DNA of 64,000 nt from Buttiauxella noackiae ATCC 51607 (GTDB taxonomy: Bacteria > Pseudomonadota > Gammaproteobacteria > Enterobacterales > Enterobacteriaceae), in NCBI RefSeq assembly GCF_001654865.1, contig NZ_LXEO01000049.1, positions 186,001 to 250,000 on the forward strand. The letters run 5' to 3'. A program made the position numbers and the translations under genes. Shown piece after piece: positions 18,667 through 27,187 of this stretch. How positions within the stretch are numbered: the stretch's first letter is position 1; every line of letters starts with the position of its first letter. Below the pieces are notes generated by a model, which was not told where the DNA came from, ran no database searches, and saw only the letters and a program-made list of their open reading frames with translations.

Positions 18667-19989
18667 ATGCAAGCCTATTTCGACCAACTTGAACGCGTTC
18701 GTTTTGAAGGTACCAAATCCACTAATCCTCTGGCATTCCGCCACTACAATCCAGACGAAATCGTTCTGGGTAAACGCATGGAAGAGCATCTGCGTTTTGC
18801 TGCCTGTTACTGGCATAACTTCTGCTGGAATGGCACAGACATGTTTGGTTCCGGTTCCTTTGAGCGTCCCTGGCTACAAGCAGGCGATGCGTTAGGTCTG
18901 GCTAAACAGAAAGCTGACGTGGCGTTTGAATTTTTCCACAAGCTGAATGTGCCGTATTACTGCTTCCACGATGTAGACGTTTCACCAGAAGGAGCGTCTC
19001 TGAAAGAGTATCTGAACAACTTCGCACAAATGACCGAAGTACTGGCGCAAAAGCAGCAAGAAAGTGGTGTGAAATTGCTGTGGGGTACTGCCAACTGCTT
19101 TACCAACCCACGTTTTGGTGCCGGTGCGGCAACAAACCCGGATCCGGAAGTGTTCTCCTGGGCTGCCACACAAGTCGTAACAGCAATGAATGCCACTCAC
19201 AAACTGGGCGGTGAAAACTATGTACTTTGGGGTGGCCGTGAAGGTTACGAATCCCTGCTCAATACCGATTTGCGTCAAGAACGTGAGCAAATTGGCCGCT
19301 TCTTGCAAATGGTCGTTGAGCATAAACACAAAATTGGTTTCCGTGGCACATTACTTATCGAACCGAAACCGCAAGAACCTACCAAGCATCAGTACGATTA
19401 CGATGTCGCCACGGTTTATGGCTTCCTGAAACAGTTTGGTCTGGAAAAAGAGATCAAAGTAAACATTGAAGCAAACCACGCAACACTTGCGGGCCATTCG
19501 TTCCATCACGAAATCGCCAGCGCTATTGCATTGGGTATTTTCGGTTCAGTCGATGCCAACCGTGGTGACCCGCAGTTGGGCTGGGATACAGACCAGTTCC
19601 CAAATAGCGTGGAAGAAAATTCATTAGTGATGTACGAAATCCTCAAAGCAGGTGGTTTCACCACGGGCGGCCTGAACTTTGATGCCAAAGTACGCCGCCA
19701 AAGCACCGATAAGTACGACCTGTTCTATGGTCATATTGGTGCCATGGACGTGATGGCACTGTCGCTAAAAATTGCTGCACGCATGATTGAAGATGGTGAA
19801 CTGGATAAGCGTGTTGCGAAGCGTTATGCCGGTTGGAATGGTGAACTGGGCCAGCAAATTCTGAAAGGACAAATGTCTCTTGCGCAGATTGCACAGTACG
19901 CTGAACAACATAACCTGGCGCCGCAGCACCAGAGCGGTCATCAGGAGTTGTTGGAGAACCTGGTGAATCATTATCTGTTTGATAGATAA
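18667..19989 (+). CDS. xylA: Xylose isomerase
   Basis: A 440-residue cytoplasmic TIM-barrel enzyme, the same length as E. coli XylA, converting D-xylose to D-xylulose. Metal- and substrate-site segments are visible: [11 protein letters not shown] with the catalytic His about residue 101, [35 protein letters not shown] and [17 protein letters not shown]. It is the first gene of xylAB; xylB follows after 102 bp that contain a hairpin. Confidence 0.98.
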   Translation: MQAYFDQLERVRFEGTKSTNPLAFRHYNPDEIVLGKRMEEHLRFAACYWHNFCWNGTDMFGSGSFERPWLQAGDALGLAKQKADVAFEFFHKLNVPYYCFHDVDVSPEGASLKEYLNNFAQMTEVLAQKQQESGVKLLWGTANCFTNPRFGAGAATNPDPEVFSWAATQVVTAMNATHKLGGENYVLWGGREGYESLLNTDLRQEREQIGRFLQMVVEHKHKIGFRGTLLIEPKPQEPTKHQYDYDVATVYGFLKQFGLEKEIKVNIEANHATLAGHSFHHEIASAIALGIFGSVDANRGDPQLGWDTDQFPNSVEENSLVMYEILKAGGFTTGGLNFDAKVRRQSTDKYDLFYGHIGAMDVMALSLKIAARMIEDGELDKRVAKRYAGWNGELGQQILKGQMSLAQIAQYAEQHNLAPQHQSGHQELLENLVNHYLFDR

Positions 19990-20049
19990 ATTCAGATCTA
20001 TACAAAAAGTGGTGGGTAGCTTTCGACTTATCCACCCACATATTTTCCT

Positions 20050-20075
20050 CGCACCACGCCTGTCGTGGTGCGTTT
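20050..20075 (+). terminator. Intercistronic hairpin between xylA and xylB
   Basis: A perfect 9-bp stem CGCACCACG / CGTGGTGCG with loop CCTGT and trailing TTTGT, ending a few bases before the xylB SD AAGGAG. It is probably an attenuator or an mRNA-stability hairpin that lowers xylB relative to xylA. Confidence 0.65.
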
Positions 20076-20091
20076 GTAAGGAGTGGTCAGT

Positions 20092-21546
20092 ATGTACATC
20101 GGAATCGATCTCGGGACGTCAGGCGTTAAAGCCATTTTGCTCAATGAGCAAGGCGAGGTGCTGGCTTCACAAACCGAAACGCTGACTGTGTCACGCCCAC
20201 ATCCACTGTGGTCGGAACAAGATCCAGAACACTGGTGGCAAGCCACAGACCGCGCAATGAAAGCACTTGGGGAGCAGCATCCTCTCACCGATGTGAAAGC
20301 ACTGGGAATTGCCGGGCAAATGCACGGTGCAACGCTGCTTGATAGCCAGCAGAAGGTGCTACGCCCCGCCATTTTATGGAATGACGGCCGCTGCAGTGAA
20401 GAATGTGCGCTACTGGAAGCTGCCGTACCTGAATCACGTGAGATTACCGGCAACCTGATGATGCCAGGATTTACTGCACCGAAGCTGCTTTGGGTTCAGC
20501 GCCATGAACCAGACGTTTTCGCCAAAATCGATAAGGTCCTGTTACCAAAAGATTATTTGCGTTTACGTATGACCGGCGTGTTTGCCAGTGACATGTCAGA
20601 TGCTGCAGGCACCATGTGGCTGGATGTCGCAAAGCGAGACTGGAGCGACAAAATGCTCGACGCCTGCCAACTCAACCGCCAGCAAATGCCTGCCTTATAT
20701 GAAGGCACTGAAATAACCGGCACGTTGAAAGAGGACGTGGCTAAGGCGTGGAATATGCCCGCTGTGCCCGTTGTTGCAGGCGGTGGGGATAACGCCGCAG
20801 GGGCCGTTGGCGTTGGCATGATGGATGCCGGCCAGGCGATGTTGTCGCTGGGTACATCAGGCGTTTACTTCGCTGTTAGCGATGGTTTTCGCAGCAAACC
20901 TGAAAGTGCCGTTCACAGCTTCTGTCACGCGCTGCCAAACCGCTGGCATTTAATGTCTGTGATGTTAAGTGCTGCATCTTGTCTGGATTGGGCAGCAAAA
21001 CTGACTGGCCTTGGCACCGTTCCGGCATTACTGGCAGCCGCTGAAAAAGCCGATGAAGAAGCGGGAGATATTTGGTTCTTGCCATATCTTTCAGGCGAAC
21101 GCACACCACACAACAATCCGCAGGCAAAAGGGGTTTTCTTTGGCCTGACGCATCAGCATGGGCCGGCAGAACTTGCCCGGGCTGTGCTTGAAGGAGTGGG
21201 TTATGCGCTGGCAGACGGTATGGACGTCGTTCATTCTTGTGGAGCGACACCACATAGCGTGACGCTAATCGGGGGCGGTGCGCGTAGCCCTTACTGGCGG
21301 CAGATACTGGCGGATATCAGCGGGCAAACGTTGGATTACCGTACAGGGGGTGATGTTGGACCGGCGCTGGGGGCGGCGCGTCTGGCACAAATCGCGATGT
21401 CTCCAGGTAAGCCATTACAATCTCTGCTGCCACAATTGCTTCTTGAGCAACAGCACACGCCAGATATGGCGCGCCATGCGCGTTACAAAACGCGCCGTAA
21501 AGTGTTTAACCAAATTTATCAGCAACTGCTGCCACTGATGTCGTGA
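20092..21546 (+). CDS. xylB: Xylulokinase
   Basis: A 484-residue FGGY-family kinase that phosphorylates D-xylulose to D-xylulose 5-phosphate. The ATPase core begins GIDLGTSGVKA; other conserved parts are GIAGQMHGATLL, the catalytic Asp in GGGDNAAGAVG (about residue 233) and the FGGY signature region GGGARSPYWRQ. The ATG at 20092 is preceded by AAGGAG at 8 bases; a GTG three codons earlier is less likely. A terminator shared with gntU follows. Confidence 0.97.
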   Translation: MYIGIDLGTSGVKAILLNEQGEVLASQTETLTVSRPHPLWSEQDPEHWWQATDRAMKALGEQHPLTDVKALGIAGQMHGATLLDSQQKVLRPAILWNDGRCSEECALLEAAVPESREITGNLMMPGFTAPKLLWVQRHEPDVFAKIDKVLLPKDYLRLRMTGVFASDMSDAAGTMWLDVAKRDWSDKMLDACQLNRQQMPALYEGTEITGTLKEDVAKAWNMPAVPVVAGGGDNAAGAVGVGMMDAGQAMLSLGTSGVYFAVSDGFRSKPESAVHSFCHALPNRWHLMSVMLSAASCLDWAAKLTGLGTVPALLAAAEKADEEAGDIWFLPYLSGERTPHNNPQAKGVFFGLTHQHGPAELARAVLEGVGYALADGMDVVHSCGATPHSVTLIGGGARSPYWRQILADISGQTLDYRTGGDVGPALGAARLAQIAMSPGKPLQSLLPQLLLEQQHTPDMARHARYKTRRKVFNQIYQQLLPLMS

Positions 21547-21550
21547 CACA

Positions 21551-21581
21551 AAAAATAACGCTCAGGTTTTACCTGAGCGTT
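21551..21581 (-). terminator. Terminator between xylB and gntU
   Basis: Stem AACGCTCAGGT / ACCTGAGCGTT with loop TTT. The A-run to its left becomes the T-run on the - strand, so it serves gntU; it may also stop xylB transcription. Confidence 0.88.
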
Positions 21582-21603
21582 AGCAGCATTCACCATCCAA
21601 TAT

Positions 21604-22944
21604 TTAAGACAGCAAGGTAAACGCAATCATCCCAACAACCGCACCCGTGGTGCCGAGAATGGTTTCCATCAGGGTCCAGGTCTTCAGGGTTTGCCCTTCG
21701 GTTGCACCCGTGAACTTACCAAATAACCAGAAACCAGCGTCGTTAACGTGGCTCACAACAATCGAACCACCTGCGATACAAATCGACAAAGCAGCCATTT
21801 GCGCGCCGTTATAGTTCAGTTGTTCAATAACCGGCATCACAAGACCGACGGCGGTCAGGCAAGCAACGGTTGCGGAACCCTGAATAATACGAACCGCAGC
21901 AGCCAGTACGAAGCAGGTTAAAGCAATGGGCAAACCTAAACCGGTCAGCGCTTCGCCCAGTGCAGGGCCTACGCCCGAGTCCACCAGCACTTGTTTAAAT
22001 ACCCCGCCTGCACCGATAACCAGCAAAATAATACCAGCCGGTTGCAGCGCGTGGCCGCAGATTTCCATGACCTTTTCTTTCGCCATTCCCTGACGATATG
22101 CCAGGCCATAAATAGCAACCAGACACGCCACCAGAATCGCGGTGAACGGATGGCCAATAAACTCAAGCCATTCGTACAGCGTGGAACCCTGTTCAACGAA
22201 ACGCGCAGCGATAGTTTTCATCCCTACCAACACCAGCGGCAGTAGGATCAGCGACAGGCTGAAGCTGAACGATGGCAATTTGCCTTCGCCCAGATGCGGT
22301 TCAGTGATGTCGTCCGGAATATGCAGTTCGACGTATTTACTGATGAAGTTACCAAACAGCGGCCCGGCGATAATCATAGCTGGAATGGCGGCGCACAAGC
22401 CTAGCAGAATCATCCAGCCAAAGTCGGCGTGCATTTGGGAAGCCAGCAGCATGGGTGCAGGCCCTGGCAGCAGAAACGCTGCGGCAGCGGCAACACCTGC
22501 GAACAGAGGAATAACTAATTTTACCAGGTTTGTTCCGGTGTGACGGGCCATAGAAAACGCCACGCTAATCAGCAGAACAATGGCAACTTCGAAGAACAGC
22601 GGTAGTGCGCAAATCAAGCCTGCCAGGCCAATCGCGTAATGTGCGCGACTCTTGCCGAAAACCTTGAGCATTTTGACGGCTATCTGGTCTACGGCACCCG
22701 TTTCATGAAGAATCTTGCCAAACATCGCACCGAGCGCGACGACGATGGCCAGAAAGCCGAGTGTACCGCCCATGCCTTTTTCCATGGTTGCCGCGATTTT
22801 ATCGAGCGGCATCCCGGAAAATATCCCTGCACCAATTGAAACCACCATCAAAGCAACGAAGGCATGCATACGCGCCTTCATCACTAAAAACAGCAGCAGT
22901 AAAACTGAACCTACTGCTGTTAAAACAAGTGTTAATGTACTCAC
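21604..22944 (-). CDS. gntU: Low-affinity gluconate transporter GntU
   Basis: A 446-residue Gnt-family proton symporter with about 12-14 membrane segments. It follows E. coli GntU closely, including PLFFEVAIVLLISVAF, LPGPAPMLLASQM and GGSIVVSHVNDAGFW. The start is GTG in a GTGA overlap with the gntK stop, so it is coupled to gntK. It takes up D-gluconate for phosphorylation by GntK. In E. coli gntU is followed by asd and the glg genes; here it meets xylB. Confidence 0.97.
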   Translation of the reverse strand: MSTLTLVLTAVGSVLLLLFLVMKARMHAFVALMVVSIGAGIFSGMPLDKIAATMEKGMGGTLGFLAIVVALGAMFGKILHETGAVDQIAVKMLKVFGKSRAHYAIGLAGLICALPLFFEVAIVLLISVAFSMARHTGTNLVKLVIPLFAGVAAAAAFLLPGPAPMLLASQMHADFGWMILLGLCAAIPAMIIAGPLFGNFISKYVELHIPDDITEPHLGEGKLPSFSFSLSLILLPLVLVGMKTIAARFVEQGSTLYEWLEFIGHPFTAILVACLVAIYGLAYRQGMAKEKVMEICGHALQPAGIILLVIGAGGVFKQVLVDSGVGPALGEALTGLGLPIALTCFVLAAAVRIIQGSATVACLTAVGLVMPVIEQLNYNGAQMAALSICIAGGSIVVSHVNDAGFWLFGKFTGATEGQTLKTWTLMETILGTTGAVVGMIAFTLLS

Positions 22945-23474
22945 TGCACACTGCCTTTATTAATCACATCAATAGTGCTGGCCACCACGCCTTCCAGCGT
23001 TTGGTCAATATCCACGACCAGAACATCAGGTTCATCAGACTTTGGTTCTTCCAGCGTTTCAAACTGAGTGACCAACATCTGAGTTTTGAAGAAGTGACCT
23101 TTACGTGCTTTCAGACGGCTTTCGATTACCTCAAAATCACCTTTCATGTAGATGAAAGAGAGATTTGGGTTACCGTCGCGCAATTGGTCGCGATAAACCT
23201 TTTTCAGCGCAGAACAAACAATCAGGGAAACTTTGTTTGTCCGCTGCATAGCGAAAGCCGCATCGTTTAGCGCCTGCAGCCACGGCTTACGATCGTCGTC
23301 GTTGAGCGGCTCGCCTGATGCCATTTTCATGATATTGCAGCGTGGATGAAGGAAGTCGCCATCGAGGAACGCGGCTTTGAGTTGATGTGCAACTTCGCTT
23401 GCAACAGCAGATTTACCGCTGCCAGAGACGCCCATCAGGACGTAGATGTGGTGGTCATGGTTGGTAGTGCTCAT
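22941..23474 (-). CDS. gntK: Gluconokinase GntK
   Basis: A 177-residue thermoresistant gluconokinase that makes 6-phosphogluconate from gluconate and ATP. The P-loop is GVSGSGKSAV at residues 15-24. The ATG at 23474 gives MSTTNHDHHIYV as in E. coli and has GGAG 8 bases upstream; the frame extends further upstream into an ERIC element but without a good start. Promoter, CRP site and GntR operators lie at 23627-23724. Confidence 0.97.
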   Translation of the reverse strand: MSTTNHDHHIYVLMGVSGSGKSAVASEVAHQLKAAFLDGDFLHPRCNIMKMASGEPLNDDDRKPWLQALNDAAFAMQRTNKVSLIVCSALKKVYRDQLRDGNPNLSFIYMKGDFEVIESRLKARKGHFFKTQMLVTQFETLEEPKSDEPDVLVVDIDQTLEGVVASTIDVINKGSVQ

Positions 23475-23491
23475 AGCGTAGCTCCGACTGT

Positions 23492-23618
23492 TATACCCTT
23501 CATACTTCGAGTTGCATCTTTGTTGGCTGCGTTCACTCGTCCGAATCACTTAGTTTACTAAGCTCATCGGAACTCCTTCTCTTGCCGTCGCGATGCAACG
23601 CGAATTATTTTGGGAATA
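23492..23618 (-). repeat. ERIC element (copy 2) in the gntKU leader
   Basis: A 127-bp element with ends TATACCC / GGGAATA and centre GAATCACTTAGTTTACTAAG followed by CTCATCGG. It lies between the GntR operators and the gntK SD, ending 18 bp before the start codon, so it would form a long stem in the gntKU mRNA leader. Confidence 0.88.
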
Positions 23619-23626
23619 TTAGAAAC

Positions 23627-23653
23627 TGTTACGGGTAACTGTTATCGGTAACA
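23627..23653. promoter_or_regulatory. gntK: Tandem GntR operators for gntKU
   Basis: Two adjacent palindromes, TGTTACGGGTAAC (23627-23639) and TGTTATCGGTAACA (23640-23653), match the TGTTACCGGTAACA type operator of GntR, which represses gntKU without gluconate. Confidence 0.85.
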
Positions 23654-23708
23654 TTCTCTGAGCTGATCGAGCAATAAGCAATAACCATTAGCTTGCAAAG
23701 CGTATAAC

Positions 23709-23724
23709 TGTGAACTACATCAAA
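23709..23724. promoter_or_regulatory. CRP site upstream of gntKU
   Basis: TGTGAACTACATCAAA matches TGTGA-N6-TCACA at eight of ten positions. Its place about 56 bp upstream of the GntR operators fits cAMP-CRP activation of gntKU, as known in E. coli. Confidence 0.7.
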
Positions 23725-23785
23725 AAATAAACTGTAAATAATCCGAGTTGCAGTTAGCGCCACTGCAACCTGAATTAAACGAGAA

Positions 23786-24781
23786 TTAAATTGAGCCGCC
23801 TGAAGAGAGCGTAAAGCCCAAATCCAGCATTTGTGGTGTGACCGTTTCGCCACGTATCCGCGCCAGCAAACGCTCCGCACCAATACGCCCCATACGTTCA
23901 CGTGGTGTCAACACGCTGGCAAGACGTGGCTCCATCACCTGCCCGATATCGTGGCCATGGAAACCGGCAATCGCCATATCTTTTGGAATACTCAAGCCCT
24001 GACGCTGGCATTCAAATGCCGCACCGATGGCTAAGTCATCGTTAGTACAGAAGATGCTATCGAGCTGCGGATATTCACGTCTGGCCTGACGAAACAATTC
24101 AATACCGGTGGAATATGAGGATGAGTTTTCAACCATTACACTATATGGTACAAGCCCGGCATCGTTCATCGCCTGCTCATAGCCTTTTTTCTTAATCACA
24201 GTACGTTCATCAAGACGGGCGCCGAGATACGCTACATGGCGGTGGCCACGCGCAATAATTGCGGCTGTCATCTGGCGTGCTGCTTCGAAGTTATCAAACC
24301 CTACGGCAATATCCAGGCATGGTGAAACGCTGTCCATCAATTCGACAACGGGAATACCCGCCACTTCAATCATTTTCAAGGTGCGCGGAGTGTGGGTACG
24401 TTCAGTAAGGATAAGACCGTCGATATTCCAGGAAAGCATTGATTCCAGGCGCTCTTCTTCTAACTCCGGTTTATAACCATAGTGAGCAAGCATAGTCTGG
24501 TAGCCATAAGCATCGACAACGCTTTCAATACCTCGTAGCACTTCAGCGAAAACCTGGTTGGTAAGTGAAGGCAACAACACACCGATTGCACGGCTGGTAG
24601 AATTGGAGAGGATGTCGGGTGCGCGGTTCGGAATATAGCCAAGATCATCAAGGGCCGCGGCAATTTTTACCTGCAACGCAGCGGAAACCTGATCGGGGTT
24701 TCGCAAAAAGCGACTGACCGTCATTTTGGTGATGCCAACGCGGTCTGCAACGTCCTGTAATACCGGTCTTTTCTTTTTCAT
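23786..24781 (-). CDS. gntR: Gluconate repressor GntR
   Basis: A 331-residue LacI-family repressor, the same length as E. coli GntR. The N-terminal helix-turn-helix is LQDVADRVGITKMTVSRFL (residues 8-26) and the hinge and sugar-binding domain follow. The start at 24781 gives MKKKRPVLQDV; an ATG 11 codons earlier is not needed. It represses gntKU (operators at 23627-23653). A third operator-like site lies near 24862 upstream of its own start. Confidence 0.97.
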   Translation of the reverse strand: MKKKRPVLQDVADRVGITKMTVSRFLRNPDQVSAALQVKIAAALDDLGYIPNRAPDILSNSTSRAIGVLLPSLTNQVFAEVLRGIESVVDAYGYQTMLAHYGYKPELEEERLESMLSWNIDGLILTERTHTPRTLKMIEVAGIPVVELMDSVSPCLDIAVGFDNFEAARQMTAAIIARGHRHVAYLGARLDERTVIKKKGYEQAMNDAGLVPYSVMVENSSSYSTGIELFRQARREYPQLDSIFCTNDDLAIGAAFECQRQGLSIPKDMAIAGFHGHDIGQVMEPRLASVLTPRERMGRIGAERLLARIRGETVTPQMLDLGFTLSSGGSI

Positions 24782-24832
24782 TGTCCTGCTGTGCGGGTTA
24801 ACAATCGACGACAAAGTTTAGCACGGACAAAG

Positions 24833-24865
24833 CACAACCTTCCCCTGTTTCAGGAGAAGGTTGTG
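24833..24865 (-). terminator. Terminator of yhhW
   Basis: Stem CACAACCTTC / GAAGGTTGTG with inner CCTG / CAGG, 22 bp after the yhhW stop on the - strand. The T-run after it is short. Confidence 0.7.
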
Positions 24866-24886
24866 ACCGGTAACTATCGGAAAATA

Positions 24887-25582
24887 TTAGACTGGTGGTA
24901 AATCGAACAGCAACACTTCACTTTGAGCATTTGCATGAATCGAAATCGCTTGCTCATCCCACACCGCAACCGCGTCGCTGGTTTTTGCCTGAGTGCCATT
25001 AATCGACACATCACCTTTCACTACCTGAACCCATATACGGCGATCTGCCGGGATCTGATAAACAGATTGCTCATCTTTAGCCAGCGCCCAGCGTGAAAGC
25101 TCCATATCCTGATTCACTTTCAATGAACCGTCTCGCGCATCTGGTGAAAGCACCAGCTGGCGGCCCTGCGGCGCATCAAAACGGCGTTGGTCGTAACGCG
25201 GCGTGATGCCGGTTTTTTCTGGGATGATCCAGATTTGGTACAGACGCAGGCGCTCAGTTTTGCTTGGGTTGTACTCGGAGTGAGTAATCCCGGTACCGGC
25301 ACTCATAATCTGGAATTCACCCGCAGGAACCTTTTCTTCGTTACCCATGCTGTCACGGTGTGCTACGGCACCTTCCAGCACATAAGTCAGGATTTCCATA
25401 TCTTTGTGCGGGTGGGTACCGAACCCTTCACCAGCTTCCACTACGTCTTCGTTAATCACACGTAATGCCGAGAAACCCATGAAATTGGCATCGTAATAGT
25501 TAGCGAAAGAGAAGGTGTGCCAGCTATCCAACCAACCATGATTCGCATGACCACGTTCTTCAGCTTTTCTTAAGTAGATCAT
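24887..25582 (-). CDS. yhhW: Quercetin 2,3-dioxygenase / pirin-like YhhW
   Basis: A 231-residue bicupin of the pirin family, matching E. coli YhhW, which has quercetinase activity in vitro. The metal ligands are in the first cupin: FGTHPHKDMEILTYVLEG (two His about residues 57-59) and GITHSEYNP. The start at 25582 gives MIYLRKAEERGH and follows GGAG. It is transcribed alone, in the same direction as yhhX. Confidence 0.95.
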   Translation of the reverse strand: MIYLRKAEERGHANHGWLDSWHTFSFANYYDANFMGFSALRVINEDVVEAGEGFGTHPHKDMEILTYVLEGAVAHRDSMGNEEKVPAGEFQIMSAGTGITHSEYNPSKTERLRLYQIWIIPEKTGITPRYDQRRFDAPQGRQLVLSPDARDGSLKVNQDMELSRWALAKDEQSVYQIPADRRIWVQVVKGDVSINGTQAKTSDAVAVWDEQAISIHANAQSEVLLFDLPPV

Positions 25583-25706
25583 TTTCATTTCTCCGCAATT
25601 CGTTTGATGGACTAAGTGTGGACTCGAATCGGAAATGATCATAGAGGGTGAAAATTGACGCCTCTGTTCAAAAAAAATGAACGAGTCAGAGGCGTCGTAT
25701 TTCGGT

Positions 25707-26744
25707 TTAAGCGAGGGTCACAGTAGAGGGAGAGGCTTGCTCGAAACCGCGCTCGAGGATCTCAAGGTTGGTCAGTGCTTCAATTTCTCTGACGTAATTT
25801 GGCTTGCCATTAAGAATGGTTTCGTACAGCGCGTCGTATACGCGCCCGTAGTCACCCGCTTCCGGCTTCAACTCTTCGCGCACGCTTTCACCCGCATCGT
25901 TTACATACTCAAGCACGCCTACGCTGCTGTCTGCCGCAAAGCCCGGTTCGCCCGGCATGATGTACGCTTTAAGGCTGGTTTCTTGCTGGTCAATGCCGTA
26001 CTTAATGAATGAGCCTTTGGTGCCGTGAACCAGGAATTTTGGGTAATCGATTTTCACCAGATGGCTGGTTTTAACGATAGCTTTCATATCGCCATAGAAA
26101 AGCTGGGCTTCAAAGGTATCGTCCGGGTTAGCTTTATTGCGCACGCTACGAATATCGTAGGTGACGTGGTCCGGGCGGCCAAATAGCGAGATGATTTGGT
26201 CCATGGTATGCACGCCGAGGCCATAGAACGCGCCATCTGCCGGCAGCCCAGGTTTAGTTTCCGCAACCGGACGATACATATCAAAGTGGCTTTCTATTTC
26301 AACGATGTCGCCAAGTTTGCCGCTTTCGATAGCCTTTTTCATCGTCAGGAAGCAGGAGTCAAAACGGCGATTCTGGTAAGGCGTGACGGTCAGCCCTTTT
26401 GCTTTCGCCAGTTCAAACAACTCTTTGGCTTCAGCAAGGGTCGGGGTAAACGGTTTTTCCACCAGTACGTTTTTACCCGCTTCAAGTGCGCGTTTCGCGT
26501 AATCAAAATGGCTGTCAGCGTGGGTGCAAACCACCACCAGCTTTACCTGCGGATCATTCAGCACTTCGTCTAAATCGCTGGTGAAATGAATATGGCTATA
26601 CTCCGGCTGCTGTTCGATGTCCGGCTTTTCATTGCGACGGAAAATATGGGCAACGTGGAATTTATCTTTGCGAACCAGAACGTAAGGAAGGTGGTAACGC
26701 GTGGTGCTTTTGCCAAAACCTATAAAAGCGCAGTGTAGGGTCAT
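25707..26744 (-). CDS. yhhX: Gfo/Idh/MocA-family oxidoreductase YhhX
   Basis: A 345-residue NAD(P)-dependent oxidoreductase with an N-terminal Rossmann fold (CAFIGFGKSTTRYHLPY) and the family motif VEKPFTPT around residue 95; a C-terminal Gfo/Idh/MocA domain has YGLGVHTMDQI. The substrate is unknown also in E. coli. The ATG at 26744 follows AAGGA. The ryhB gene lies upstream, the order seen in E. coli. Confidence 0.95.
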   Translation of the reverse strand: MTLHCAFIGFGKSTTRYHLPYVLVRKDKFHVAHIFRRNEKPDIEQQPEYSHIHFTSDLDEVLNDPQVKLVVVCTHADSHFDYAKRALEAGKNVLVEKPFTPTLAEAKELFELAKAKGLTVTPYQNRRFDSCFLTMKKAIESGKLGDIVEIESHFDMYRPVAETKPGLPADGAFYGLGVHTMDQIISLFGRPDHVTYDIRSVRNKANPDDTFEAQLFYGDMKAIVKTSHLVKIDYPKFLVHGTKGSFIKYGIDQQETSLKAYIMPGEPGFAADSSVGVLEYVNDAGESVREELKPEAGDYGRVYDALYETILNGKPNYVREIEALTNLEILERGFEQASPSTVTLA

Positions 26745-26791
26745 TGCTTCGTCCTTTTTGACTTTGAATTGCAATTACCCTACTGCAAACT

Positions 26792-26823
26792 CCGGCGGAT
26801 GGCACTTCGTTTATCCGCCCTAC
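26792..26823. repeat. Single REP unit upstream of yhhX
   Basis: CCGGCGGATGGCACTTCGTT followed by TATCCGCCCTAC, an inverted repeat of the same type as the REP units at 27688 and 41875. Confidence 0.75.
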
Positions 26824-26843
26824 TAATGCAAAGTGACACTTGG

Positions 26844-26970
26844 TTTGCCCTATTTATTTGGAGTTGTAGCAAGGCGGCAAGGGAGTGAATCCCGATGAGC
26901 TTACTTAGGTAAGTGATTCGGGTGAGGGAGTGCAGCCAACGCAGCTACAGCTTCAAATAAGACGGGCAAA
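26844..26970 (+). repeat. ERIC element (copy 3) abutting ryhB
   Basis: A 127-bp element, the canonical ERIC length, with ends TTTGCCC / GGGCAAA and core GTGAATCCCGATGAGCTTAC then TTAGGTAAGTGATTCGGGTG. Its right end overlaps the A-run that encodes the ryhB terminator tail. Confidence 0.92.
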
Positions 26971-27065
26971 AAAAAGCCAGCACTAGGCTGGCTAAAGTAA
27001 TACTGGAAGCAATGTGAGCAATGTCGTGCTTTCAGGTTGTCTCCGTAGGGGTCTCCCCTGAACGC
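26968..27065 (-). ncRNA. ryhB: Small regulatory RNA RyhB
   Basis: The - strand carries the RyhB core (GACATTGCTCACATTGCTTC and CAGTATTACTT) as in E. coli, ending in the terminator stem AGCCAGC / GGCTGGCT and at least eight U. The 5' end is placed at GCGTTCAGG, about 7 bases after a -10 TATTAT with -35 TTTACA. RyhB acts with Hfq to turn down iron-using proteins under iron limitation. The yhhX-yhhY location is conserved. Confidence 0.95.
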
Positions 27066-27067
27066 AT

Positions 27068-27086
27068 GGCAATAATAATCATTATC
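27068..27086. promoter_or_regulatory. Fur box of ryhB
   Basis: GGCAATAATAATCATTATC matches 16 of 19 positions of the Fur consensus (GATAATGATAATCATTATC) and overlaps the ryhB -10 region, giving repression by Fe-Fur. Confidence 0.9.
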
Positions 27087-27187
27087 ATTCGCACTTGTAA
27101 AGCGAAATTTCAAAAAATATGCGGTTGACAGCAAAGTGAAAGTCAATGATGTTTAAAGGGATTATGTAACTCATTGAGGATAAAAGG

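Noticed and set aside
22761-23270. 169-residue open frame across gntU and gntK on the + strand
   Set aside because: It is antisense to two well-supported genes.
26901-27146. 81-residue open frame on the - strand
   Set aside because: It overlaps ryhB and the ERIC; the RNA gene explains the sequence and the peptide has no SD or known family.
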